From assembly GCF_000429005.1 (NCBI RefSeq), contig NZ_AUBA01000011.1:62001-126000 (forward strand): DNA of 64,000 bases, in the 5' to 3' direction. The DNA comes from Novosphingobium acidiphilum DSM 19966. Lineage in GTDB: Bacteria; Pseudomonadota; Alphaproteobacteria; Sphingomonadales; Sphingomonadaceae. The translations under genes were made by a program, and so were the position numbers. This document shows positions 17,070-25,366 of this stretch, one piece after another. How positions within the stretch are numbered: position 1 is the first letter of the stretch; each line of letters begins with the position of its first letter. The notes under the pieces were generated by a model. It was not told the DNA's origin. It searched no databases and saw only the letters and a program-made list of their open reading frames with translations.

Positions 17070-18785
17070 ATGATCGTGGATGACCGCCTTGATACCGTGC
17101 TGCAGACGCATGCGGCCGGCCGGGCGGGCCTTAACACCCAGTTGCGTCAGCTGATCGATATTCTTGGCCGCACCCCCGATACGCATTGGACCGATCGACA
17201 TGATCTGGCGCTGGCCAGGCTTGATGCGCTGCATGCGGATCTGGGCGATGCGGCGTCGGCGGTGCTGATCGGGCTGTGCACGCTGCGTTCGCCGCGGCTG
17301 GTCGCGCATCTGGTCGAGCGCGGCCCACGCACCGCGCTTGCCGCGATCAACCGCGCACGGCTTGAAGACGAAGATTGGCTGCGCCTGGTGCCCGGCCTGC
17401 CGATCCATGCGCGCGGCGCGCTGCGCCACCGTCGCGATCTGTCGCCAGCGGTGATTGCGCTGCTGGAACAGCTGGGCATCGGTGATTTCGTGCTGACCGG
17501 CCCTTTGGTGCAGGCCGCACCCATCGCGCCGGCGGCGCCCCCGGTGGCACCCAAGCCCGCCTCCAATCTGGTGCAACTGGATCGCCAGCGGCGTACGGAA
17601 CTGGACGAAATGCCTGCGCGCGAGGGCATCGGGGCGATTGTCCGCCGGATCGAGGCCTTTCGCCGCAACCGGCAGGACGAGACCCGCGCCGAACCGGGCC
17701 AGACACGGTTGCCTTTTGCCGAGTGCCCCGCTGCCGAATCGCCGGTTACGCTGATCGACATCGCGTTTGATGCAGGCGGCATGATCATCGCCGCCGAAGG
17801 TGTCGATGCCGCGCTGCTGGTCGGGCACATGCCGTTTGTGCCGGCATCGGACAGCGCCGCCGCATCGGTTGATCCGGCCACGCTGGCCGCGTTTCGCGCC
17901 CGGCAGCCGATCGTGGCAGGCGCGCTGACGGTGGACGGCGCGCCACGCATTGCCGGGCAATGGCGGATCGACGCGGCGCCGGCGTTTGGCTGTGCCGGCG
18001 GACAGTTTGCCGGGTATCGCGCCAGGCTGCGCCGCCCCCTGCCCGGCACTGTCGCCGCGCAACCCGCCGATCAGGGGGGCGATGTGCTGCAGCAGTTGCT
18101 GCACGAATTGCGCACCCCCATCAATGCGATCCAGGGCTTTGCCGAACTGATCCAGCAACAGATGCTGGGCCCCACGCCGCACCAGTACCGATCGCTGGCC
18201 GCCTCGATCGCGGCGGATGCGGCGCGCATGCTGGCAGGTTTTGAAGATGTGGAACGGCTGGTACGGCTGGAATCGGGGCGTGTGCAGGTTGACCAGGGCC
18301 AGGCCGACCTGACCCGGATCGTAACCCGGCTGATGGCCCAGCTTGACCCGTTGATTGCCCCGCGCGAAGTACGCCTGCGCTGGACTGCGCCCGATGTGCC
18401 GCTGCCGGTGGCGATCGATCCGGCCGAGGCTGAACAGATGCTCTGGCGTCTGCTGTCGACCCTTGTCGGTGCGGCTGCGCCGGGTGAACGGCTGACGCTG
18501 GCGCTTGTCCCCGACGCGGCGCACCTGACCGCCAAGTTGACGATGACGCTGCCCGCAGCCCTTGCGCTGCGCGACGATGATGATCTGTTTGCGCCCGATC
18601 CATCGCGCCTGGGCCGCGGTGTGGGCATGCTGGGCCACGGATTTGCACTGCGGCTGGCACGCGCGGAAATTCGCGCTGCCGGTGGTGATCTGAACCGCGC
18701 GACCGCGCCGGGATCCCCGGTTTTGGACATGGTTCTGCCGCTTGACCAGCCTGCGACCCTTGACCAGGCCGCTGCCGCTTTATAG
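17070..18785 (+). CDS. Sensor histidine kinase-like protein with degenerate ATPase domain
   Basis: Soluble 571-residue protein with no transmembrane segment. The first 150 residues are helical and leucine-rich. The middle holds a variable sensor-like region. A canonical dimerisation/phosphoacceptor helix follows, with LLHELRTPINAIQGFAELI (the phosphorylatable His) near residue 350. The ATPase part is atypical: the expected N-box Asn-x-x-x-Asn is replaced by RLLSTLVGAAAPG, and only a G2-like GRGVGMLGHGFAL is clear. ATP binding may be altered or lost. The ATG at 17070 has GGAG upstream, and 77 earlier codons are rejected. No partner response regulator is adjacent. The deacetylase that follows is probably co-transcribed. 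Confidence 0.8.
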   Translation: MIVDDRLDTVLQTHAAGRAGLNTQLRQLIDILGRTPDTHWTDRHDLALARLDALHADLGDAASAVLIGLCTLRSPRLVAHLVERGPRTALAAINRARLEDEDWLRLVPGLPIHARGALRHRRDLSPAVIALLEQLGIGDFVLTGPLVQAAPIAPAAPPVAPKPASNLVQLDRQRRTELDEMPAREGIGAIVRRIEAFRRNRQDETRAEPGQTRLPFAECPAAESPVTLIDIAFDAGGMIIAAEGVDAALLVGHMPFVPASDSAAASVDPATLAAFRARQPIVAGALTVDGAPRIAGQWRIDAAPAFGCAGGQFAGYRARLRRPLPGTVAAQPADQGGDVLQQLLHELRTPINAIQGFAELIQQQMLGPTPHQYRSLAASIAADAARMLAGFEDVERLVRLESGRVQVDQGQADLTRIVTRLMAQLDPLIAPREVRLRWTAPDVPLPVAIDPAEAEQMLWRLLSTLVGAAAPGERLTLALVPDAAHLTAKLTMTLPAALALRDDDDLFAPDPSRLGRGVGMLGHGFALRLARAEIRAAGGDLNRATAPGSPVLDMVLPLDQPATLDQAAAAL

Positions 18786-18830
18786 CCAAGGGTGACCCGC
18801 AGATGGCCGGGGGGTTGTGAGGGAACGAGT

Positions 18831-19844
18831 TTGGCCAGTGCGAGCGGTGGCCCGGATATTCGCGATATCCCGGGACCCGGCGATTTTGTCCGGTTTGCGC
18901 CAGGGTTTGGCACCCGGTTCGTGGTCACGGTCGATACCGAAGAGGAATTCGACTGGGCCAAGCCGTTTGACCGGTTTGGTCATGGCCTGACCCATGTGCC
19001 CGCGCTGGGCCGGTTTCAGGCATTCTGCGAAGACAATGGTATCGCCCCGGTGTATCTGCTCGATTACCCGGTGGCGTGCGATGCGCGGGTGGTCGATCTG
19101 CTGGGACCTGCCGTCGCCCAGGGCCGCGCCGAAATCGGTGTGCAACTGCACCCCTGGGTCAATCCACCGCATGACGAGGCGGTGACCATCCACAACAGCT
19201 ATGCCGGCCATCTGCCCGCCGACCTCGAACGCGCCAAATTCGAACACTTGCACCAGACTATCGCTGCAGCCTTTGGCACGGCCCCGCGCATCTATCGCGC
19301 CGGGCGTTATGGCGTGGGCCCCAACACCGCGCAGATCATCGCCGACGGCGGCATCCGCATCGACAGCTCGATCCGCGCACAGTTCGACTACACCGACCAG
19401 AGCGGGCCGTGTTTTCGCGACCATCCATCGCACCCGTGGTGGATCGATCGCGCGGCCGGACTGATCGAACTGCCGCTGACAACGGTGTATTGCGGATCGC
19501 TGCGGCGGTATGGCGGCGCGGTGTACCATCGCCTGTGGCGGATTGCGCGCATGCGCGGCGTGCTGGCCCGGCTCGGCATGCTCGAACGTGTGCCGCTGAC
19601 CCCTGAAGGCGTCGATACCGCCGCCGCGCTGCGCGCGATTGATGCGGCGCTGCATGATCGGCTGCCGGTGCTGGTGTTTGCATTCCACAGCCCTTCGCTG
19701 GTGCCCGGCAACACACCCTATGTCCGCGACGACGCCGCACTGGAACGCATGTATGATTGGTGGCGCACGGTCTTTGACCATTTGCGCCGGCGCGGCGTGA
19801 TGCCTGTCACCATGTCCGATATCGCCGCGGCTGCGCAAGGCTGA
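18831..19844 (+). CDS. Polysaccharide deacetylase-family (WalW-like) protein
   Basis: About 337 residues with a NodB-like fold. It starts its core with VVTVDTEEEFDW (Asp and Glu in place of the usual TFDD), then has VQLHPWVNPP, RAGRYGVGPNT and VFAFHSPSLVPG, a pattern seen in WalW-like deacetylases of polysaccharide loci. No signal peptide is seen, so a cytoplasmic role is likely. The frame could start at GTG 18792, but a TTG at 18831 has GAGGGA at good spacing. It follows the histidine kinase by about 45 bp. Confidence 0.8.
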   Translation: MASASGGPDIRDIPGPGDFVRFAPGFGTRFVVTVDTEEEFDWAKPFDRFGHGLTHVPALGRFQAFCEDNGIAPVYLLDYPVACDARVVDLLGPAVAQGRAEIGVQLHPWVNPPHDEAVTIHNSYAGHLPADLERAKFEHLHQTIAAAFGTAPRIYRAGRYGVGPNTAQIIADGGIRIDSSIRAQFDYTDQSGPCFRDHPSHPWWIDRAAGLIELPLTTVYCGSLRRYGGAVYHRLWRIARMRGVLARLGMLERVPLTPEGVDTAAALRAIDAALHDRLPVLVFAFHSPSLVPGNTPYVRDDAALERMYDWWRTVFDHLRRRGVMPVTMSDIAAAAQG

Positions 19845-19893
19845 CGCGTCGCTTGCAAAGGGACACCGGCCGCTTTACTCGCCTGTCCTGCGT

Positions 19894-19969
19894 GGGCCTG
19901 TAGCTCAGCGGTTAGAGCTGGCCGCTCATAACGGCTAGGTCGCGGGTTCAAATCCTGCCGGGCCCACCA
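19894..19969 (+). tRNA. tRNA-Ile2 (CAU anticodon, lysidine-modified type)
   Basis: A 76-nt cloverleaf with encoded CCA: acceptor GGGCCTG pairs with CGGGCCC, and there is a standard D-arm (TAGCTCAGCGGTTAGAGC), an anticodon loop CTCATAA, and T-arm GGTTCAAATCC. The CAU anticodon might suggest methionine. However, the body matches the minor isoleucine tRNA whose C34 is converted to lysidine by TilS to read AUA: it has no initiator GGG/CCC anticodon stem, and the sequence TAGAGCTGGCCGCTCATAAC resembles E. coli ileX. Confidence 0.9.
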
Positions 19970-20052
19970 TCGCCACGCAAACGCCAGAAGCGTCCGAAAA
20001 AAACGGACGATGTCGGGTTTCGTCAACTGCCTGGGGCCTGCGACGCGGCGTT

Positions 20053-20928
20053 TTACAGCCCGTCCAGCCCCTTGCTGACCAGGATATTGACCGACACGCG
20101 ACGGTTCTGCGCCTTGCCCTCGGGGGTGTCGTTGCTGGCCAACGGGTCGGCTTTGGCCATGCCGGTCGGTGTCAGCATGCGATAGGGTTTCCAGTGGCAG
20201 GCCTGTTGCAGGAAATTGATCACGCTGCCGGCGCGTTTTTCGCTCAGCGTCTGGTTGTATTCGTCGCTGCCCACCGAATCGGTATAGCCGACCACCAGCA
20301 TCAACGCATTGTTGGTGTTTTCGGCAGCTGCAGCCGCGGCGCACAAGTCTTCGCGTGCCTTGCCCGACAGCGCTGCCTTGCCGGTGTCGAAAAACACGTT
20401 GGTCGTGCTTTTGATATTGTACTTGTCGATATCGCCCATGCGCCCGCGCAGCGCCTCGGTCGCGGCGGCCTGTTCGTCAAACCGTTGCGATGTGCCCGTG
20501 CGGATCATGTTGGCGGTTTTCAGATCGCTGGTCTTGAACGTCACCTGCGCTGCCACCAGGCCACCATCCGCCTGCAACGTGCGCACCGTTACCGGCAGGC
20601 CGTTGAGCAACTGGTCGGGCGAATATTTGCTGCTGCTGGTGCCAAACAGCCCGCCGCCGCCCTTGATCCGGGTGCTATCGCTGATCGCGATCACGGTGCC
20701 GGCGCCGTCAGGCGTCATCACCTTGATCCGGTTGCCGTTGCGCGCGGCGATCACGCCCCTGATTTCGGGCCCCGGCACCAGCGCCGGGGCATCGGGTGCG
20801 CGTTCGCCATTGACCACGATATTGGGATCGGTTTGCATCTGGCCCTGGGCAGACGCGCTGCCCCACGCCGGTACGGCCAGCACGGCAAGCACCGCGAGCG
20901 CTGTCGGCCTGTTGGAAATGACCCGCAT
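20053..20928 (-). CDS. OmpA-family peptidoglycan-associated envelope protein
   Basis: A 291-residue exported protein. A signal peptide (ALAVLAVLAVPAWGSASAQ) is followed by a beta-rich domain of about 140 residues (IRGVIAARNGNRIKVMTP). A C-terminal OmpA-like domain contains VFFDTGKAALSG, VGYTDSVGSDEYNQTLSEKR and KAQNRRVSVNI, the residues that bind diaminopimelate in peptidoglycan. The domain order (soluble N-terminal domain, no eight-stranded barrel) differs from E. coli OmpA. The ATG at 20928 has AAAGGAG upstream. It is monocistronic. Confidence 0.88.
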   Translation of the reverse strand: MRVISNRPTALAVLAVLAVPAWGSASAQGQMQTDPNIVVNGERAPDAPALVPGPEIRGVIAARNGNRIKVMTPDGAGTVIAISDSTRIKGGGGLFGTSSSKYSPDQLLNGLPVTVRTLQADGGLVAAQVTFKTSDLKTANMIRTGTSQRFDEQAAATEALRGRMGDIDKYNIKSTTNVFFDTGKAALSGKAREDLCAAAAAAENTNNALMLVVGYTDSVGSDEYNQTLSEKRAGSVINFLQQACHWKPYRMLTPTGMAKADPLASNDTPEGKAQNRRVSVNILVSKGLDGL

Positions 20929-21075
20929 CACACTGCTCCTTTGACGGTCTATCAGATGCCGCAGCCTGTTTGCGCCGGGCTTGCTGGCCGATTAACGGGG
21001 CGCGCACCACGCACGAAATTGCCGATGGTTTGCGCGCACCATGCGGCGAACCGAGCGTCCTCTGCCGCAAATCCG

Positions 21076-21942
21076 TCAGGCGGTCAAAGGATCTGCGGCC
21101 TCCAGCGCCTGCCCTTCGATGGTGATGCGGTGCATTTCGCGGCGATGACCGTGGTAATCGTTGTGCGCCAGGTGCCAGGTGGCGCGATTGTCCCACAACG
21201 CCACCGAACCGGGTTGCCAGTGAAACGTCTCGTGAAACCGGGGATCGCGGCAATGCGCAAAAAGCCTGTCGAGCAGCGCGCGCGATTGCGCCTCGGGCAG
21301 TCCGGCAATCGCGATGGTGAAACCCGGATTGACGAAAAGCACGCGGCGGCCGCTGAGCGGGTGGATGATCACCACCGGATGGGTCACGTCGCTCAACCCG
21401 TCTGCTGCAGGCGCATTGCCGATCCGCCCCTTTGGCGCATCGCGCTCGTCGGCATAAGCCAGCGCCTTGCTGCCGAACACGTGCCGCGCCGAATGTACCG
21501 CGCGCAAGCCCGCGATGCATTCGCGCAGATCATCGGGCAGCGCGTCGTAGGCGGCGGCCATCGAGGCAAAGTCGGTTGCGCCACCCTGCGGCGGCAATTC
21601 GCGCGCCACCAGCACCGAGCCCAGCGCCGGTTCGCGATCATAGCTGTGATCGGTGTGCCAGCCGCCACCGATATTGGTGCGCTGGTCGGGTTCCTTTACC
21701 ACCAGCGCGATTTCGCGATGGTGCGGATGCGCGGCAAAGAAGCGATTGATGTTGATCCGCCCGAGCGCGCGGGCAAAGGCGATATGCTGCGCCTCGTCGA
21801 TCGCCTGATCGCGAAAGAACACCACGCCATATTCGGCAAAGGCCGCGCGGATATGCGCCAGATCGCCGGGGGCCAGATGGCCCAGATCAACGCCCAGGAT
21901 TTCTGCGCCGACTTTGCCGTGGGGCCTTGTCTCGATCGTCAT
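21076..21942 (-). CDS. TauD/TfdA-family 2-oxoglutarate-dependent dioxygenase
   Basis: Fe(II)/2-oxoglutarate oxygenase of 288 residues. The metal triad is visible: His and Asp in GGGWHTDHSY near residue 95, and the distal His in ATWHLAHNDY. The Arg that binds oxoglutarate lies in HRREMHRITI. The N-terminal GAEILGVDLGHLAPGDLA is typical of the taurine/alkylsulfonate/2,4-D group. Substrate unknown; no sulfonate transporter is adjacent. A GAGGG site precedes the ATG, 11 bp after the stop codon of the tricorn-like protease, so the two form an operon. Confidence 0.9.
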   Translation of the reverse strand: MTIETRPHGKVGAEILGVDLGHLAPGDLAHIRAAFAEYGVVFFRDQAIDEAQHIAFARALGRININRFFAAHPHHREIALVVKEPDQRTNIGGGWHTDHSYDREPALGSVLVARELPPQGGATDFASMAAAYDALPDDLRECIAGLRAVHSARHVFGSKALAYADERDAPKGRIGNAPAADGLSDVTHPVVIIHPLSGRRVLFVNPGFTIAIAGLPEAQSRALLDRLFAHCRDPRFHETFHWQPGSVALWDNRATWHLAHNDYHGHRREMHRITIEGQALEAADPLTA

Positions 21943-21953
21943 GGACCCTCTCG

Positions 21954-24900
21954 TCAATCGGCGCTGTCGGGCAGCACCGGCTTGCGATCGGGTGCGGCGG
22001 GCTGCACAAAGCGCGGTGGCGGGGCCTTGCCCAGCGCATCGAGCGCCACGGCGATCGCGGCTTCCAACTGCGGATCGTGGCCCAGGCGCTGTCTGGCCGG
22101 GTCCTGTTCCACCGCGATATCGGGCGCGATACCGATATTTTCGACTTCCCATTCGCCCGTGGTGCCATAGATCGCCCAGCGCGGTGCGGTCACGTTGCCG
22201 CCGTCGATCAGATTGGGATACCCACCGATCCCGACCAGACCGCCCCAGGTGCGCGCGCCGACCAGCGTGCCGACACCTGCCTTGTGAAACAACCAGGGCA
22301 AGGCATCGCCGCCCGATCCCGACATCTGGTTGATGATCATCACTTTCGGCCCGAAAATCGCCTGCGCCGGTTCGACCACCGGCTCGCCTTCGCGGGTCGA
22401 ATTGACCATCTGCGGGGTGCGCTTCAACTGATCGACGATGAAATCGGCAATATCGCCGCCATGGTTGAAGCGTTCGTCAAGGATCACCCCCTGCTTGCCG
22501 ACCGCCGCGAAATAATACCGATTGAAATTGGCAAAGCCGCCCGCCGCGGTGTCGGGCAGATAGACATAGCCCAGCTTACCCCCCGACAGCCTGTCGACCA
22601 GCAGGCGATTGCCCTCCATCCATGCATGAAGCCGCAGCGGGGTATCTTTTGCGACAGGCACGACCTTGACCGTGCGCGATGCCGTGCCGTCGGGATTGGG
22701 CCCGACCGTCAGTAGGGTCTGTTTGCCCGCCAGCCCTTCGAAGCCCTTGGTGACTTCGTTGGCCATGTCGACCGGTTGACCGTTGATCGCCAGCAGGTAT
22801 TCGCCCGCGTGCACTTCGGCCCCCGGCTGGGTCAGCGGCGCATGCAGTCCGGGATTCCAGTTTTCCCCCTTCAGCACGGTGCGGAACCGGTAATGCCCGT
22901 TGGCCTGTTCAAAATCGGCCCCCAGCAGCCCGACATTGGCCGGGGTCTGTTTGGGCCCCTCGCCGCCGCTGATGAAAGTGTGGCCCACGCAGATATGGCC
23001 GGTCATTTCCTCGAACAGCGCATTCAGTTCAGCGCGGCTGCCAAGCCCCGCCAGAAACGGCGCATACAGCTTTTCCGCGCGCGCCAGATCAAGCCCGTGG
23101 ACTTTGGGATCATACAGAAAATCGCGTTCGATCCGCCACACCTCGTGGTACATCTGGCGCCACTCGGCGGCCGGATCGACCTGGATGCTGGCAACAAATT
23201 TGACCGCGTCGGGGCCGGATTTGGCCGGGGCGTCGGTGGGCGACAGGAACAGATCGCCCTTTTTCGCAAACAGCAGTTTCTTGCCATCGCCCGACACCGA
23301 CAGCGAACCTTCGTCTGCCGCATCGACCAGCGTGACGGGTTTGCGGGTCTTGGCATCGTAGCGCACCACGGCCACCGTGGAGGGCGCACCATCGGTCATG
23401 TCGTGATCGGTTGCCACCACCGGGCCGCTGACGGCCAGCACGGCTCCGGCCTCGGCCGGCAGCAGCGCTACATAATGCGCGACGGGCAGACCCAGCGCGA
23501 CGATACGCTGATCAAGCCCTTCAAAATCGATCTGCACCGGCTTGGCGACGGCGGTCTTGTCTTTTTTGTCCTTTGCGCCGGTATCTTTCTTGTCGGTGTC
23601 CTTCTTGTCCGCGTTGTCTGCGTCGCCTTCTTCGTCGCTTTGCGGTGCGGTGGGGGCGGCGGTGTCCTTGCGCAACACCGCGGCATAGACCGCACCATCG
23701 GTCGCGCGTCCCAGGCTCGACATATCGAGCCAGCCGGCGCCCAGCCCGCGGCTGGTGTTGGCAATAAAATACAGCACATCGCCGCCCGCATCAAAGCATG
23801 GTGCGGTCGCGTCGCTCATCCCGTCGGTCAGCGCGCGCGACGTACCTGTCTCGACCGCGTGGATCATGATCGTGTGCAGATGGTTGGTGCCCTGCACCGC
23901 ATAGGCGATAAACCGGCTGTCGGGCGACCAGGCCGGGGTGAAACCGTAATCCGGACTGTCGTAGCGGTCGGTGGCGATCCGCACCGGCCTGCCCTCTTTG
24001 GCCGACAGATCGACCAGCCACAGGTTCAGCCGCTTGTCGCTGAACACGATCCGCCTCGAATCCGGCGACCAGACCGGCGCGTAGAAAAACGAACCCGGTG
24101 TGACCAGATCGATCTTGCGCACTGCGCCTGCGCCGTCGGCGGCGCGCACATGCAGCGCATATTCGCCGGTTTCGTCGCTGAAATAGGCCACCTGCCTGCC
24201 ATCGGGCGATGGTGCGGGATCGCGTTCGGCAATGCCGGTGGTCTGCGTCAGATTGCGCGCGTCGCCCTTTTCCGCCGGGATCGACAGGATCTCGCCATGC
24301 GCCTCGATCACGATCCGTTTGCCCGACGCGGTCACCACCGCTTTGGCAATATCGCCCGATTCCAGGGCTTTGAGATGCGGCCGCAGCGCCGGCGCCTCGG
24401 CCCCGACGGTGATTTGCGGGTGCGACAGTGTGCCTGTGGCCAGATCATACAGTTCGATCCGCCCGAAATGATCGATCACGATCGCGCCCGGTCCCACCGC
24501 GGCCGAGGCCATGTCAAACCCGTGATCGTTCTCGATCACCCGCGCCACCGTGCCGCCCGGTGCATAGCGATAGAGCGTGATCGGCCCGTCGCGGTCGGAC
24601 AGGAACCACACGTCATTGCCGACATACATCGGATTGCGATCGTTGGAATTTTCACGCGGCACTTTGGTGATCGCGCTGTCCTTCAGATCGGCGATCCAGA
24701 TCCGCGCGGTCTGTCCGCCGCGATACCGTTTCCACGCCGGTTGCCACTGGTTGAATGGGGTATAGGCCATGTGGCTGCCATCGGGGCTGAGCGCGGCCTG
24801 TTCGCCTGAAGGCAGCGGCACCGGGTGCGGATCGCCGCCGGTGACCGGGATCGTGTAAAAGCGGTCAAGATCGCGCACCATCTCGCGCGCAGAGCGGAAC

Positions 24901-25274
24901 AGGATATTCTTGCCATCGGCAGTCCAGCCCAGCGCGACGTCATCGCCCGGATGCCAGGTCAGACGTCGCGGCGTGCCGCCGACGGCCGGTACGACATAGA
25001 CATCGCGATTGCCGTCATACCGCCCGGTGAACGCGATCATCGATCCATCGGGCGAAAACACCGGGCGGCTGTTGTCGCCCTGCCCGGTGACCAGCACATG
25101 CGCCGCACCCCCGCCGCGCGGCACGACCCAGATCGCGCCGGCGTAATCGAACGCGATCTGCGTGGCCGACAGGCTGGGGTGCTGCAACAGCCGGGGCGGT
25201 TCGCGCCCCTGTGCCGCCGGACCGAAGATCAGACCGGCAAACAAGGCCGTGGTTGCAAAAAATACGCCGCGCAT
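21954..25274 (-). CDS. Tricorn-like S41 peptidase with beta-propeller
   Basis: Large (1106 residues) exported protease. A signal peptide (VFFATTALFAGLIFGPAAQG) is followed by many TolB/PD40 propeller repeats (for example FSPDGSMIAFTGRYDGNRDVY, WSPDSRRIVFSDK). An unusual Lys/Asp-rich linker lies near residue 560-580 (DKKDTDKKDTGAKDKKDK). Then come a core domain, a PDZ domain (GAEVHAGEYLLAINGQPV) and the S41 domain with the nucleophile in QMSGSGGDALPW. Bacterial homologues of archaeal tricorn degrade peptides, here probably in the periplasm. The ATG at 25274 is chosen because the signal peptide begins there; the frame extends 74 codons further. Confidence 0.9.
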   Translation of the reverse strand: MRGVFFATTALFAGLIFGPAAQGREPPRLLQHPSLSATQIAFDYAGAIWVVPRGGGAAHVLVTGQGDNSRPVFSPDGSMIAFTGRYDGNRDVYVVPAVGGTPRRLTWHPGDDVALGWTADGKNILFRSAREMVRDLDRFYTIPVTGGDPHPVPLPSGEQAALSPDGSHMAYTPFNQWQPAWKRYRGGQTARIWIADLKDSAITKVPRENSNDRNPMYVGNDVWFLSDRDGPITLYRYAPGGTVARVIENDHGFDMASAAVGPGAIVIDHFGRIELYDLATGTLSHPQITVGAEAPALRPHLKALESGDIAKAVVTASGKRIVIEAHGEILSIPAEKGDARNLTQTTGIAERDPAPSPDGRQVAYFSDETGEYALHVRAADGAGAVRKIDLVTPGSFFYAPVWSPDSRRIVFSDKRLNLWLVDLSAKEGRPVRIATDRYDSPDYGFTPAWSPDSRFIAYAVQGTNHLHTIMIHAVETGTSRALTDGMSDATAPCFDAGGDVLYFIANTSRGLGAGWLDMSSLGRATDGAVYAAVLRKDTAAPTAPQSDEEGDADNADKKDTDKKDTGAKDKKDKTAVAKPVQIDFEGLDQRIVALGLPVAHYVALLPAEAGAVLAVSGPVVATDHDMTDGAPSTVAVVRYDAKTRKPVTLVDAADEGSLSVSGDGKKLLFAKKGDLFLSPTDAPAKSGPDAVKFVASIQVDPAAEWRQMYHEVWRIERDFLYDPKVHGLDLARAEKLYAPFLAGLGSRAELNALFEEMTGHICVGHTFISGGEGPKQTPANVGLLGADFEQANGHYRFRTVLKGENWNPGLHAPLTQPGAEVHAGEYLLAINGQPVDMANEVTKGFEGLAGKQTLLTVGPNPDGTASRTVKVVPVAKDTPLRLHAWMEGNRLLVDRLSGGKLGYVYLPDTAAGGFANFNRYYFAAVGKQGVILDERFNHGGDIADFIVDQLKRTPQMVNSTREGEPVVEPAQAIFGPKVMIINQMSGSGGDALPWLFHKAGVGTLVGARTWGGLVGIGGYPNLIDGGNVTAPRWAIYGTTGEWEVENIGIAPDIAVEQDPARQRLGHDPQLEAAIAVALDALGKAPPPRFVQPAAPDRKPVLPDSAD

Positions 25275-25366
25275 GACACCCCCCGTCGTGATGTCACCAC
25301 CAGCAACGGGACACCACGACAAGGTTTGCCAGCCCTGCGCAAGAATGCAAGGGACACGCAGGCGAG

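Noticed and set aside
19894..19969. Elongator or initiator tRNA-Met
   Set aside because: The anticodon is CAU, but the body, especially the anticodon stem and D-arm, matches the lysidine-type tRNA-Ile2.
20194..22170. Plus-strand open frame of 658 codons
   Set aside because: Runs across three real minus-strand genes and has no recognisable motifs.
22776..24809. Plus-strand open frame of 677 codons
   Set aside because: Antisense to the tricorn-like protease; composition is typical of a GC-rich shadow frame.
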